From an uncultured Flavobacteriales bacterium (GTDB lineage: Bacteria > Bacteroidota > Bacteroidia > Flavobacteriales > Crocinitomicaceae), in the NCBI GenBank assembly GCA_946886545.1, contig CAMPIU010000156.1:1-7071 (forward strand): DNA of 7,071 nt. Direction: 5' to 3'. The notes beneath the pieces are model-generated. The model saw nothing but the letters and a program-made list of their open reading frames with translations. It ran no database searches and had not been told where the DNA came from. The translations under genes and the position numbers were made by a program. Shown here in pieces: positions 1-6,458 of this stretch. The first letter of the stretch is position 1, and each line of letters opens with the position of its first letter.

Positions 1-1
1 T

Positions 2-943
2 TTAGGGTTTTATTGGAGGTAAAAAAATAAAATTTTGATTGATTTGATCAGAATAGGATTTTGTTGGGTTTCCGGAAAGTGAATAGTCTTTGTTATTGGT
101 TGAAAATCCTGTACCAACAAGACCGTTCATTGAAATGACAGGCAAGTTTTTGGAACGATCAGATTTCAACTGACTTTGCAATAATTCCAATTCTGTTTCG
201 AGTGCTTCTACTTTGAATTTTTCCGAAAACCGGGGCCTTTCTTTAATTTCAGAAATTGAGGCCGGATTAAATACATAATTTGTTCTCAAAGGCGAACCTA
301 TTCCAAAATTTAATTCAATGGTTTTCAATTTCGATTCATTGGCGAGATCCAATAATTGATTTTGTTCTACCAAAACTGAATTATGACTTTTTAGTGTGTC
401 AATTGCATTTATTCGTCCTTCACTGATCAACGATCTTTGAATTGTTTGGATCTGTTTGAATTTTTCTATCCGCGATTCGGTTAATTGAATTTGCACTGAA
501 AGTTTACATAAGTCAATATATATTTCAATGACTTGAATTCTCAGGCTGTTTAATTTTTCATTTAAACCAATATCATTCAACCGAATACTTGCATCTAAGC
601 TATTTCGCTTATAGAAATAGGAAAAACCACTGAACAATTGCACACTTGAATTCAGTCCAAAGGATTGAGAGTTCACTGTGCTTGTAGCAAAGGTATTCGT
701 AAACGGATCCAATCTTCGTCCAAAAGAGGTATTGACACCGCTACCAGCACTCAAATCAGGAAGCAGGATCCACCAATGGAATTTCCGATCGATCATAGAA
801 CGGTTCAGCAAACCCGATTCTGCAGCAGTTTGAAGCGAGTTGTTTTCTACCTTATCCAAACAGGCTTGCAGCGTAAGTATTTCCTGGCCTGAAGCAAACT
901 GTATAAAACATCCAAATAGTATCGTTAATACCGAATAATTCAT
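2..943 (-). CDS. TolC-family outer-membrane efflux protein, C-terminally truncated
   Basis: Outer-membrane channel component of the secretion path. ATG at 943 overlaps the HlyD stop (ATGA). Residues 1-20 form a signal peptide ending ASGQ. The first TolC repeat is complete: helix from about 24, strand region with NTSFGRRLDPFTNTF (71-85), SFGLNSSVQLFSGF (94-107), then long helices (110-212). The second repeat begins (about 240-305: helix ETELELLQSQL, then VISMNGLVGTGFSTNN and YSDQINQNF). After NQNF the expected strand and the last two helices do not appear; seven unrelated-looking residues (LPPIKP at the end) are followed by TAA at 4-2. At 313 residues it is about 100 or more short of the usual 420-480. 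The break falls at a T7 run (minus strand; bases 27-21), so frameshift, rearrangement or a sequencing indel are all possible. As written the barrel would be incomplete and the protein probably non-functional. The gene is also clearly more AT-rich than its neighbours. Confidence 0.85.
   Translation of the reverse strand: MNYSVLTILFGCFIQFASGQEILTLQACLDKVENNSLQTAAESGLLNRSMIDRKFHWWILLPDLSAGSGVNTSFGRRLDPFTNTFATSTVNSQSFGLNSSVQLFSGFSYFYKRNSLDASIRLNDIGLNEKLNSLRIQVIEIYIDLCKLSVQIQLTESRIEKFKQIQTIQRSLISEGRINAIDTLKSHNSVLVEQNQLLDLANESKLKTIELNFGIGSPLRTNYVFNPASISEIKERPRFSEKFKVEALETELELLQSQLKSDRSKNLPVISMNGLVGTGFSTNNKDYSLSGNPTKSYSDQINQNFIFLPPIKP
21..27 (-). other. T7 homopolymer at the point where the TolC-like frame is lost
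   Basis: Seven A on the plus strand (seven T in the coding sense) lie exactly where the TolC-like protein stops resembling its family, nine codons at most before the TAA at 4-2. A run of this length is a typical place for a replication slip, a programmed frameshift or a sequencing indel. One added T would keep the frame open to the window edge (reading IFFTSNKTLK), while one lost T gives a stop at once. The 30 or so bases left are too few to show whether any frame resumes the family's C-terminal part. Confidence 0.35.
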
Positions 944-2229
944 TTGATCAGTGCTGTAAATTGTTCAAAAAACCGCATCAACAGACGTTTGTCTTTCGTA
1001 ATGACAGTTACTTTTCCTTTTAGCTGTGCTTTAGGTGGAATTTGGTGGTCGTAAGTCGTTTTCAATTGATGCGGAAGCTCAATGCGCAACTCATATTTCC
1101 CTTCTTTGTCCATTTGAGTAATCGTGCTCACCCTTCCCTCCAGCATTCCAAACTCGGTTTTCGGATAATCCGTCAATTCAATAAATGTTCTTTGTCCTTT
1201 TTTGAGTTTCCCCGACCCTGTGCTCACAACCGACCCAACAGCTTGATAACCATTCCCGTTGGGAACAATAATCATGGAAGCTTCTTCCGCTTTGTAGTAC
1301 CTGTGCACCTGCAGTATCTTGTTAAAAATCACCTTGCCTGAACAAGGAGCTGTCCAGGCAGCATCTTTTTTCCAGTTCTGAAATGCACTGATCAACCCGG
1401 TAAGTACCAGCCGAATTTCAGCTGACCGTCGAAGCCTTTCCATGCGGGCATCGTGTTCCAGTCGCAAGACTTCTTTTCGTAAACTGTTCAAAGTGATCAG
1501 ATTCTGAATGGCTTGTTCTTTTTGTCCTTCTAGGGCCTGCATTGCTTGGTTCCCGGAATGCTTCTCCTGGGTAAGGGATTGCCTGGAAATTGCATGTTGC
1601 GCTGCCAGGCGCTCACCACCGGCCAATTGTTCCTCCATCAAAGCACATTCGATTTCCGAAAGCTTGATCTTCCTGCCTGAAATGACCTGAAGCTGTTCCC
1701 GAAAAGCAATTTCCCTGCGAATCAATCTCCTTTCTTCTTCTTCCAGGTTCGAAGCATATTCCGAATTCCATTCTTTGATCTTTGAGAGCAGGTTTGTCCA
1801 TTGTTCCCGAAAACTTCCCAGTTGTAGCTGCTGATCAAAGACCGGTATTTCAGAGGGAAATTCACCACCCAAGACCTCCAATTCTTTCAAATAAGCCATT
1901 GCTTTTGCAAAGTCTTGCGAATTGACCCTGAAGTCAAACTGAGCAAGCAGTTCCCCGGCTTCAACTTTCTGGTTTTCGACGACATTCAAAGCCTTCAGCT
2001 GCACATAATTTTGGTTCGAAAGTTCGATCGGTGCTTTGGATGTTGTTACAATTACTTCACCGGATATTTCGTCCGGGTAACGGATAAACCACGCCAAACT
2101 TATAATGAGCAACAAGGCCAGCAGCAGCATACCGCCTCCGGAATTAACAATCCATTTCGGCGGGGTTGTGAGCAGTTCTTTCATCTGCTCACTTCTTAAC
2201 TCCATGAATTCCTGGGCTTCCTTTTTCAT
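940..2229 (-). CDS. HlyD-family periplasmic adaptor (membrane fusion protein) of the peptide exporter
   Basis: The ATG at 2229 (429 residues) is preferred; an in-frame TTG at 2238 would add three residues. The ATG lies 11 nt after the PCAT stop. A short cytoplasmic N-terminus with ELRSEQMKELL leads to one transmembrane helix (about residues 31-51, MLLLALLLIISLAWF), then YPDEISGEVIVTTSKAPIEL, the typical opening of PCAT-linked adaptors in Bacteroidota. A lipoyl-like half motif (about 75-100) is followed by a long, charged, Glu/Gln/Arg-rich alpha-helical hairpin (about 155-290), expected to be coiled coil and to reach the outer-membrane channel. The second lipoyl half and beta-barrel regions follow (about 293-410, including TAPCSGKVIF). 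The protein joins the PCAT to the TolC-like channel to form a type I secretion path. Its TGA overlaps the next gene's ATG (ATGA at 943-940). The frame is intact and the length normal. GC is high for this window (35 of 60 bases at 1561-1620). Confidence 0.93.
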   Translation of the reverse strand: MKKEAQEFMELRSEQMKELLTTPPKWIVNSGGGMLLLALLLIISLAWFIRYPDEISGEVIVTTSKAPIELSNQNYVQLKALNVVENQKVEAGELLAQFDFRVNSQDFAKAMAYLKELEVLGGEFPSEIPVFDQQLQLGSFREQWTNLLSKIKEWNSEYASNLEEEERRLIRREIAFREQLQVISGRKIKLSEIECALMEEQLAGGERLAAQHAISRQSLTQEKHSGNQAMQALEGQKEQAIQNLITLNSLRKEVLRLEHDARMERLRRSAEIRLVLTGLISAFQNWKKDAAWTAPCSGKVIFNKILQVHRYYKAEEASMIIVPNGNGYQAVGSVVSTGSGKLKKGQRTFIELTDYPKTEFGMLEGRVSTITQMDKEGKYELRIELPHQLKTTYDHQIPPKAQLKGKVTVITKDKRLLMRFFEQFTALIK

Positions 2230-2240
2230 TGATTCCAATT

Positions 2241-4439
2241 TTATCCCGCCACTTTTTCCAATTCCAATTGACTTTGCACAAGCGAATAATAAGATCCTTT
2301 GATTGCCAGCAGTTCGTGATGTGTACCTTTTTCGACCAACCTGCCCTTATCCAATACCACAATTTGGTCCGCATTTTTTACGGTACTTAACCGGTGCGCT
2401 ATGACAACTGCTGTTCTACCGCCAAAAAATCCGTTCAGGTTGTCCATGATAATCCGTTCGTTTTTGGAATCAAGTGAACTCGTTGCTTCATCAAAGAACA
2501 GAAAACCTGGATTTTTATAAACAGCCCTTGCAATCAGGATCCGTTGTTTTTGTCCACCGCTGATTCCTATTCCTTCATTCCCGATCTTCGTATGGTAGCT
2601 CAACGGAAGTGTCTCGATAAATTCCCGGATATTTGCTGTTTCGGCAGCTTTTCTCAATTTTCGCTGGTCAATAAATTCTTCTCCAAGAGCAATATTGGCC
2701 GCTATGGTATCATTAAAAATGTATCCGTCCTGCATAACAGAACCGCAATTTGCCCTCCAAACCTGCTGCGTAAAGCTTTCCAGATCCATTGAGCCTATGC
2801 TTATTTTTCCGGCAGTTGGTTCATAAAACCGCAAAAGCAGTTTCATCAATGTCGTTTTACCACTTCCGCTTGCACCTACAATTGCAGTCAAACCACCCGA
2901 TTTAATCGTCAGGTTAATATTTTCCAACACATCTTTTTCGGTTCCTTTGTATCGAAAACTGACTCCTTCCAGAACCAGATCTTTCTTTTCAGGAAGTTCA
3001 TTGAACCTAAATGAATCTTCCGGCTCTTCGTCTTCCTTGTTGTGAATTTCATTCAGGCGTTCAAGGGAAATTTTAGCATCCTGTACCGAATAAATGAATC
3101 CTAAAAACTGGGAAATCGGAGCATTCAACTGCCCGATGATATAAGAAATCGACAACATCATACCCAGCGTCAGCTTGCCGTCTATAACTAATTTTGCGGT
3201 ATAGAAACTTACAAGGATATTCTTTAGCTCATTGATGAATGTTGCGCCGTTGCTTTGGAACTGTTCCAGGCGGAGGCTTTTGATACTTAGTTTGAACAGC
3301 TTCACCTGTATCCGCTCCCAATCCCAGCGTTTTTGTCTTTCCGCATTGTGCAATTTGATTTCCTGTATTCCATGGATTAATTCTACTATTTTTGAGCGAT
3401 CTTCTCCACCCCGTGAAAACCGTTCATGATCCAAATCCTTTCTCCTTTTGAGAAAAAGCTGAACCCACAGAAAATAAACAACGCTTCCTCCCAGGAAAAT
3501 GAAGAAAACAGGCAGACTATAAACAATCAATACAATGCTGAAAACCAAAAAATTGAAAAAGGAGAACAATACATTTAATGTCTGATTCGTAAGCAGGACT
3601 TCTATCCGGGAATGATCATCGATCCGCAGCATCAAATCACCCATCTTTTTAATATCGAAGAATGAAATCGGCAGTTTCATTAATTTGACCAGAAAGTCCG
3701 ATACGAGTGAAATATTGATCCGTGCACTCAAATGCAGCAAAATCCAGCTCCTGACAATATCTACACTCATCCTGCCCAGGAAAACAAACAACTGTCCGAA
3801 AAGGATTAAATACAGGAAATGATAGTCTTTGTTTTGTATCCCGATGTCCACTACACTTTGTGTTAGGAAGGGAACGATCAATTGCAAGATACTGGATGCC
3901 AGCAACCCGAGACTAAGCTGGATCAAAAACCTGCGGTACTTTTTTAGGTATTGGAATAAAAACCAGAAACCATTTTTCCTGATCTCCTCACTTTCCTTTT
4001 TCGTAAATGAAGGAGTTGTCTCAAGCAGTAAACAAATTCCCTCTTCGGTATTTTCAGCCGCATGCGCTCCAATCCAGTTCTCCAGGAATTCGCTTTTGGA
4101 ATAAATCCGCTTTCCTTTTGCCGGATCAGCAACATAAAACCGATTTCCCTTGATCATGTACAAAACAACATAATGACGTTCGTTCCAAAAACAGATGCAG
4201 GGTAAGGGAGCGTTTTGCTTGAGGCTCTGCAAATTGATTTTCACGGCCAGGGTACGAAACCCGATTCTTTCCGCTGCGTTGCTGAGTGTCTGCAGACTAC
4301 TTCCCAAGCGTGTCGTTTCAGAAAAGCTACGCAGTTTCTCCAGGCTTATGGAACGACCGTAATATTTTGCGATCATACGAAGGCAAGTCGGACCACAATC
4401 CATAGAATCTGGCTGCATGTATACCGGGAAAAGTCTCAC
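2241..4439 (-). CDS. Peptidase C39 domain-containing ABC transporter (PCAT, bacteriocin/RiPP exporter)
   Basis: A 732-residue inner-membrane protein that removes a double-glycine leader in the cytoplasm and exports the released peptide with ATP. The start is GTG at 4439, sharing one base with the ompA-like TAG (TAGTG); it places the peptidase motif at the expected distance, and no better ATG exists. Domains in order: C39 peptidase (about 1-135) with oxyanion Gln9, catalytic Cys15 in DCGPTC, His89 in HYVVLY and Asp105 in VADPAKG; a transmembrane domain (about 155-455) with several hydrophobic helices; an ATPase domain (about 485-730) with Walker A GASGSGKTT (522-530), Q-loop Gln570, signature ISGGQ (626-630), Walker B FLFFDE (646-651) and H-loop His682. 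All key residues are present and the length is normal, so it should be active. It implies that the cluster's precursor carries a Gly-Gly type leader. TAA at 2243-2241 is followed closely by the HlyD gene. Confidence 0.96.
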   Translation of the reverse strand: MRLFPVYMQPDSMDCGPTCLRMIAKYYGRSISLEKLRSFSETTRLGSSLQTLSNAAERIGFRTLAVKINLQSLKQNAPLPCICFWNERHYVVLYMIKGNRFYVADPAKGKRIYSKSEFLENWIGAHAAENTEEGICLLLETTPSFTKKESEEIRKNGFWFLFQYLKKYRRFLIQLSLGLLASSILQLIVPFLTQSVVDIGIQNKDYHFLYLILFGQLFVFLGRMSVDIVRSWILLHLSARINISLVSDFLVKLMKLPISFFDIKKMGDLMLRIDDHSRIEVLLTNQTLNVLFSFFNFLVFSIVLIVYSLPVFFIFLGGSVVYFLWVQLFLKRRKDLDHERFSRGGEDRSKIVELIHGIQEIKLHNAERQKRWDWERIQVKLFKLSIKSLRLEQFQSNGATFINELKNILVSFYTAKLVIDGKLTLGMMLSISYIIGQLNAPISQFLGFIYSVQDAKISLERLNEIHNKEDEEPEDSFRFNELPEKKDLVLEGVSFRYKGTEKDVLENINLTIKSGGLTAIVGASGSGKTTLMKLLLRFYEPTAGKISIGSMDLESFTQQVWRANCGSVMQDGYIFNDTIAANIALGEEFIDQRKLRKAAETANIREFIETLPLSYHTKIGNEGIGISGGQKQRILIARAVYKNPGFLFFDEATSSLDSKNERIIMDNLNGFFGGRTAVVIAHRLSTVKNADQIVVLDKGRLVEKGTHHELLAIKGSYYSLVQSQLELEKVAG

Positions 4440-5188
4440 TAATGTTCTGTTTTAATAAAAACAACATCCACACGCATGTTCCTGCTCTTATTCACTTCAT
4501 TTGATTCAGGGAAAAGTTTTGCCCCGTTGGAATATCCTTTACAACTGACCCTGTCTGCCGGAATACCTTGATCCACCAAGTAACTCTTTACCTTTTCCGC
4601 ACGGTCCATAGAAAGTTTCATATCCGGTTCACAACAGACATGTCCGTTTAGTTTAATGCGGATCGCAGCATCACTCTTCATGAGCATTTCAAGTATTCTT
4701 AAGTTTTCCATGGAACCATTCACAATATTGCTGGTCCCGGAATGAAAATTAATTCTCAGGTTCATCGGAACGTTGTACTTAATGGTTGGCTTTACGCTGT
4801 ATACAAACACATCCACTCTGCGAAAGGTTTCTTCCTGGTTTAAGCGCTTTTGCCGTTCTTCATTTTTGTTAAGCGTATCAATCACAAATGCTTTTATGTT
4901 TGACGACTCAATGAGCTTTAAGACCGAAGCCATTCTTTTTGAAGCCAGGTTCTTATTGAAGGAAGCTGTTCCGACTGTATCCGTATAAGCAATGACTTTT
5001 ATTTTCCCGTAAGTCAGTTTTAAGTTATTGATCCCGGTTAAAAACGCAGCTGGGTTCTTCGCCGTCGAACTGCCTACATCAAATGAAATGGAAAGGGAAT
5101 CAGCCAGCTTCACTTCGGCAAAATCCTGTGCCTGTAATCCGGAATAGGAAAACAGCGCGAACATCAGTGTGAGCAGGTATGATTTCAT
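4439..5188 (-). CDS. Secreted/periplasmic protein with two tandem OmpA-like domains
   Basis: The preferred start is the ATG at 5188, giving 249 residues and an ATGA overlap with the gwsS stop; an ATG two codons upstream at 5194 is also possible. A signal peptide is clear (MKSYLLTLMFALFSYSGLQAQ, cut near residue 21). Two OmpA-like peptidoglycan-binding domains follow, about residues 32-131 and 140-246. Domain 1 has AYTDTVG and N-x2-L-x3-R (Asn78, Leu81, Arg85), retaining the Asp (70) and Arg that bind diaminopimelate in OmpA. Domain 2 has GHVCCEP and LSMDRAEKV with the Arg kept (196) but the usual 'TD' replaced by Val-Cys (Cys185, Cys186), a variant I associate with Bacteroidota OmpA proteins. 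There is no beta-barrel, so it is a periplasmic or surface-associated domain protein. It sits between the modification genes and the exporter genes; anchoring the export complex to peptidoglycan, or a role tied to the peptide product, are both inference. Confidence 0.88.
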   Translation of the reverse strand: MKSYLLTLMFALFSYSGLQAQDFAEVKLADSLSISFDVGSSTAKNPAAFLTGINNLKLTYGKIKVIAYTDTVGTASFNKNLASKRMASVLKLIESSNIKAFVIDTLNKNEERQKRLNQEETFRRVDVFVYSVKPTIKYNVPMNLRINFHSGTSNIVNGSMENLRILEMLMKSDAAIRIKLNGHVCCEPDMKLSMDRAEKVKSYLVDQGIPADRVSCKGYSNGAKLFPESNEVNKSRNMRVDVVFIKTEH

Positions 5189-6267
5189 CCCCATATTTTT
5201 GTGTTTATTTCATTAATCCGCTCTTTCGGAATGTAAATCCTGTCGTTTTCGATGAGTATACCGCAGTCTTCTTCCGACAAATAGTTTTCGTCACCTTTCC
5301 AAAGGCTGATAAAAGGATTGTAGCCACATTTTGACGGCTTGCCATTCTCAGTATTATCAACTGTAAAAGCCCTGCAATCGGTACAAATGGTCCGGAACTC
5401 ACAAACAGAACAAATACTGATTTTATCTTTTGTCAATTTCCACTTTTTTTGAAGCACATTTTCCTGAAGCACTTCTGCAAATGTTTTATCGTCTACATGA
5501 CCAAAAGTTTCGCGCATTGAAGGACAATTTCCAATCAATCCATTCCTGTCAACACTTATCTTGTGGGCCAAACAACTGTTGTAATTCTGGCTGCGCACAT
5601 ATGACTGGGTATTCAGTCTGAAATAGTCTTTCGAAATATTTCCGCAATGTTCCCGCGAAACGGCTTCCTGCCGCGTAAATACCACCCTGTAAAAATTCAC
5701 ATCCAATTCAAACCCTTCCGAAGTGTTGTAAACCAGGATCGTACTTAAGCGAAAAAAGTGCTCATCCAGAGACGAATCCAAAAAGGCTTTCAGATCTTTA
5801 TGAAACGGAACCAGCAGTTGAATGGACTCTATCGTTGTTTCATTGCTATATACCTGTAAAATCCGCAGATTCTTCAATACCGAATAGAAATCCAAAAATC
5901 TTATTTCGAGGAATTGAACCCCGAGTTCATCTAATTGACTCAGAACGGAAGGAATGCTCCACGAAGAATTTTCGTCCAATTCCAATATTGCGTTATTGAT
6001 GTTTGATGCCGGGTAATAATTTGTTGGAAGCGCTGTCAAACATGCTCCGATCTCTTCGTCAATCAATAAACCCAATTCGTTTTCAATGATGAATTTTTCA
6101 TATTCTTCCACCACCGAAATGTCCTGCTCCAGGTAATCGACCAGATCATTCGGCACCAAATGCGATTTTGCTCTTTGCAGATCTACCAGCAAAGAGCGAT
6201 TGTATCCTTTCACCGGAATTACATTCGGATACAATTTCAATACTTGTCCGTTTCTAGCTGCATTCAT
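5185..6267 (-). CDS. gwsS: Grasp-with-spasm SPASM-domain peptide maturase
   Basis: A 360-residue cytoplasmic protein, the partner of the ATP-grasp enzyme in grasp-with-spasm RiPP clusters. The N-terminus (LKLYPNVIPVKGYNRSLLVD, residues 10-29) matches the conserved opening of this family. The C-terminal part carries a complete SPASM cysteine set: Cys232-x10-Gly243-x4-Cys248, then Cys286-x2-Cys289-x5-Cys295-x2-Cys298, then Cys314, which in SPASM enzymes ligate two auxiliary 4Fe-4S clusters. Cys208 and Cys335 lie outside the set. The only N-terminal cysteine is Cys76, so the radical-SAM CX3CX2C motif is absent. This suggests it is not a classical radical SAM enzyme and may bind peptide or support GwsG. 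As I remember it, loss of that motif is usual in the family rather than damage here. ATG at 6267 overlaps the preceding TGA (ATGA). The reading frame is intact; the chemical role is not established by the sequence. Confidence 0.9.
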   Translation of the reverse strand: MNAARNGQVLKLYPNVIPVKGYNRSLLVDLQRAKSHLVPNDLVDYLEQDISVVEEYEKFIIENELGLLIDEEIGACLTALPTNYYPASNINNAILELDENSSWSIPSVLSQLDELGVQFLEIRFLDFYSVLKNLRILQVYSNETTIESIQLLVPFHKDLKAFLDSSLDEHFFRLSTILVYNTSEGFELDVNFYRVVFTRQEAVSREHCGNISKDYFRLNTQSYVRSQNYNSCLAHKISVDRNGLIGNCPSMRETFGHVDDKTFAEVLQENVLQKKWKLTKDKISICSVCEFRTICTDCRAFTVDNTENGKPSKCGYNPFISLWKGDENYLSEEDCGILIENDRIYIPKERINEINTKIWG

Positions 6268-6455
6268 ATCTTTTGGGAATAATCAATGATTAATGAAATG
6301 GGTGACACCGGTTCGTACAGACATTCAAGGCAGTCCATTTTAAATCTTTGAATGGTAATCCTGGTTCGTTCTTCTCTTTTCTTCATTTTCTGATCAAGAT
6401 CCCCACCCGGGAAAATCTTCGACAAAATAGCATCAGCTGTTTCAATTCCTTCCAT
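6264..6455 (-). CDS. Unrecognised 63-aa small protein between gwsG and gwsS; possible precursor or accessory factor
   Basis: I do not recognise this protein. The ATG at 6455 lies 3 nt after the gwsG TGA and in the same frame as gwsG, and its TGA overlaps the gwsS ATG (ATGA at 6267-6264). That fit on both sides argues for a real, translated, coupled gene. No strong Shine-Dalgarno precedes it. Visible features are an N-terminal stretch MEGIETADAILSKIFPGG with Gly-Gly at residues 17-18, a very basic/acidic segment (residues 22-37, KMKKREERTR included), a CxxC pair (Cys42, Cys45) and a hydrophobic C-terminus. There is no signal peptide or membrane helix. The Gly-Gly with hydrophobic residues at -4 (Phe) and -15 (Ile) resembles a C39-peptidase leader only weakly: the usual hydrophobic residue at -7 is Ser and the acidic -8 is Leu. 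Alternatives are a maturation partner of GwsG/GwsS, or a former C-terminal extension of gwsG split off by a stop codon. Confidence 0.65.
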   Translation of the reverse strand: MEGIETADAILSKIFPGGDLDQKMKKREERTRITIQRFKMDCLECLYEPVSPISLIIDYSQKI

Positions 6456-6458
6456 GGT

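Noticed and set aside
665..892. Plus-strand open frame of 75 codons opposite the TolC-like gene
   Set aside because: Lies wholly antisense to the conserved signal peptide and first repeat of the channel protein and has no recognisable domain.
884..943. Lipoprotein signal in the TolC-like protein (Cys12 after Leu-Phe-Gly)
   Set aside because: Phe is poor at that lipobox position, the hydrophobic stretch continues past the Cys, and ASGQ at residues 17-20 is a good signal peptidase I site.
42..951. Ten-base repeat ATTTGATCAG at 42-51 and 942-951, near both ends of the TolC-like gene
   Set aside because: Many 10-base repeats are expected by chance in a 7-kb sequence, there is no longer flanking match, and the copy at 942-951 lies across coding ends; not evidence of insertion or attachment sites.
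1613..1801. Second minus-strand frame inside the HlyD gene (62 codons)
   Set aside because: Lies in a shifted frame within the coiled-coil region of an intact gene. Its existence is explained by the biased codons there, and no frameshift is needed to make HlyD full length.
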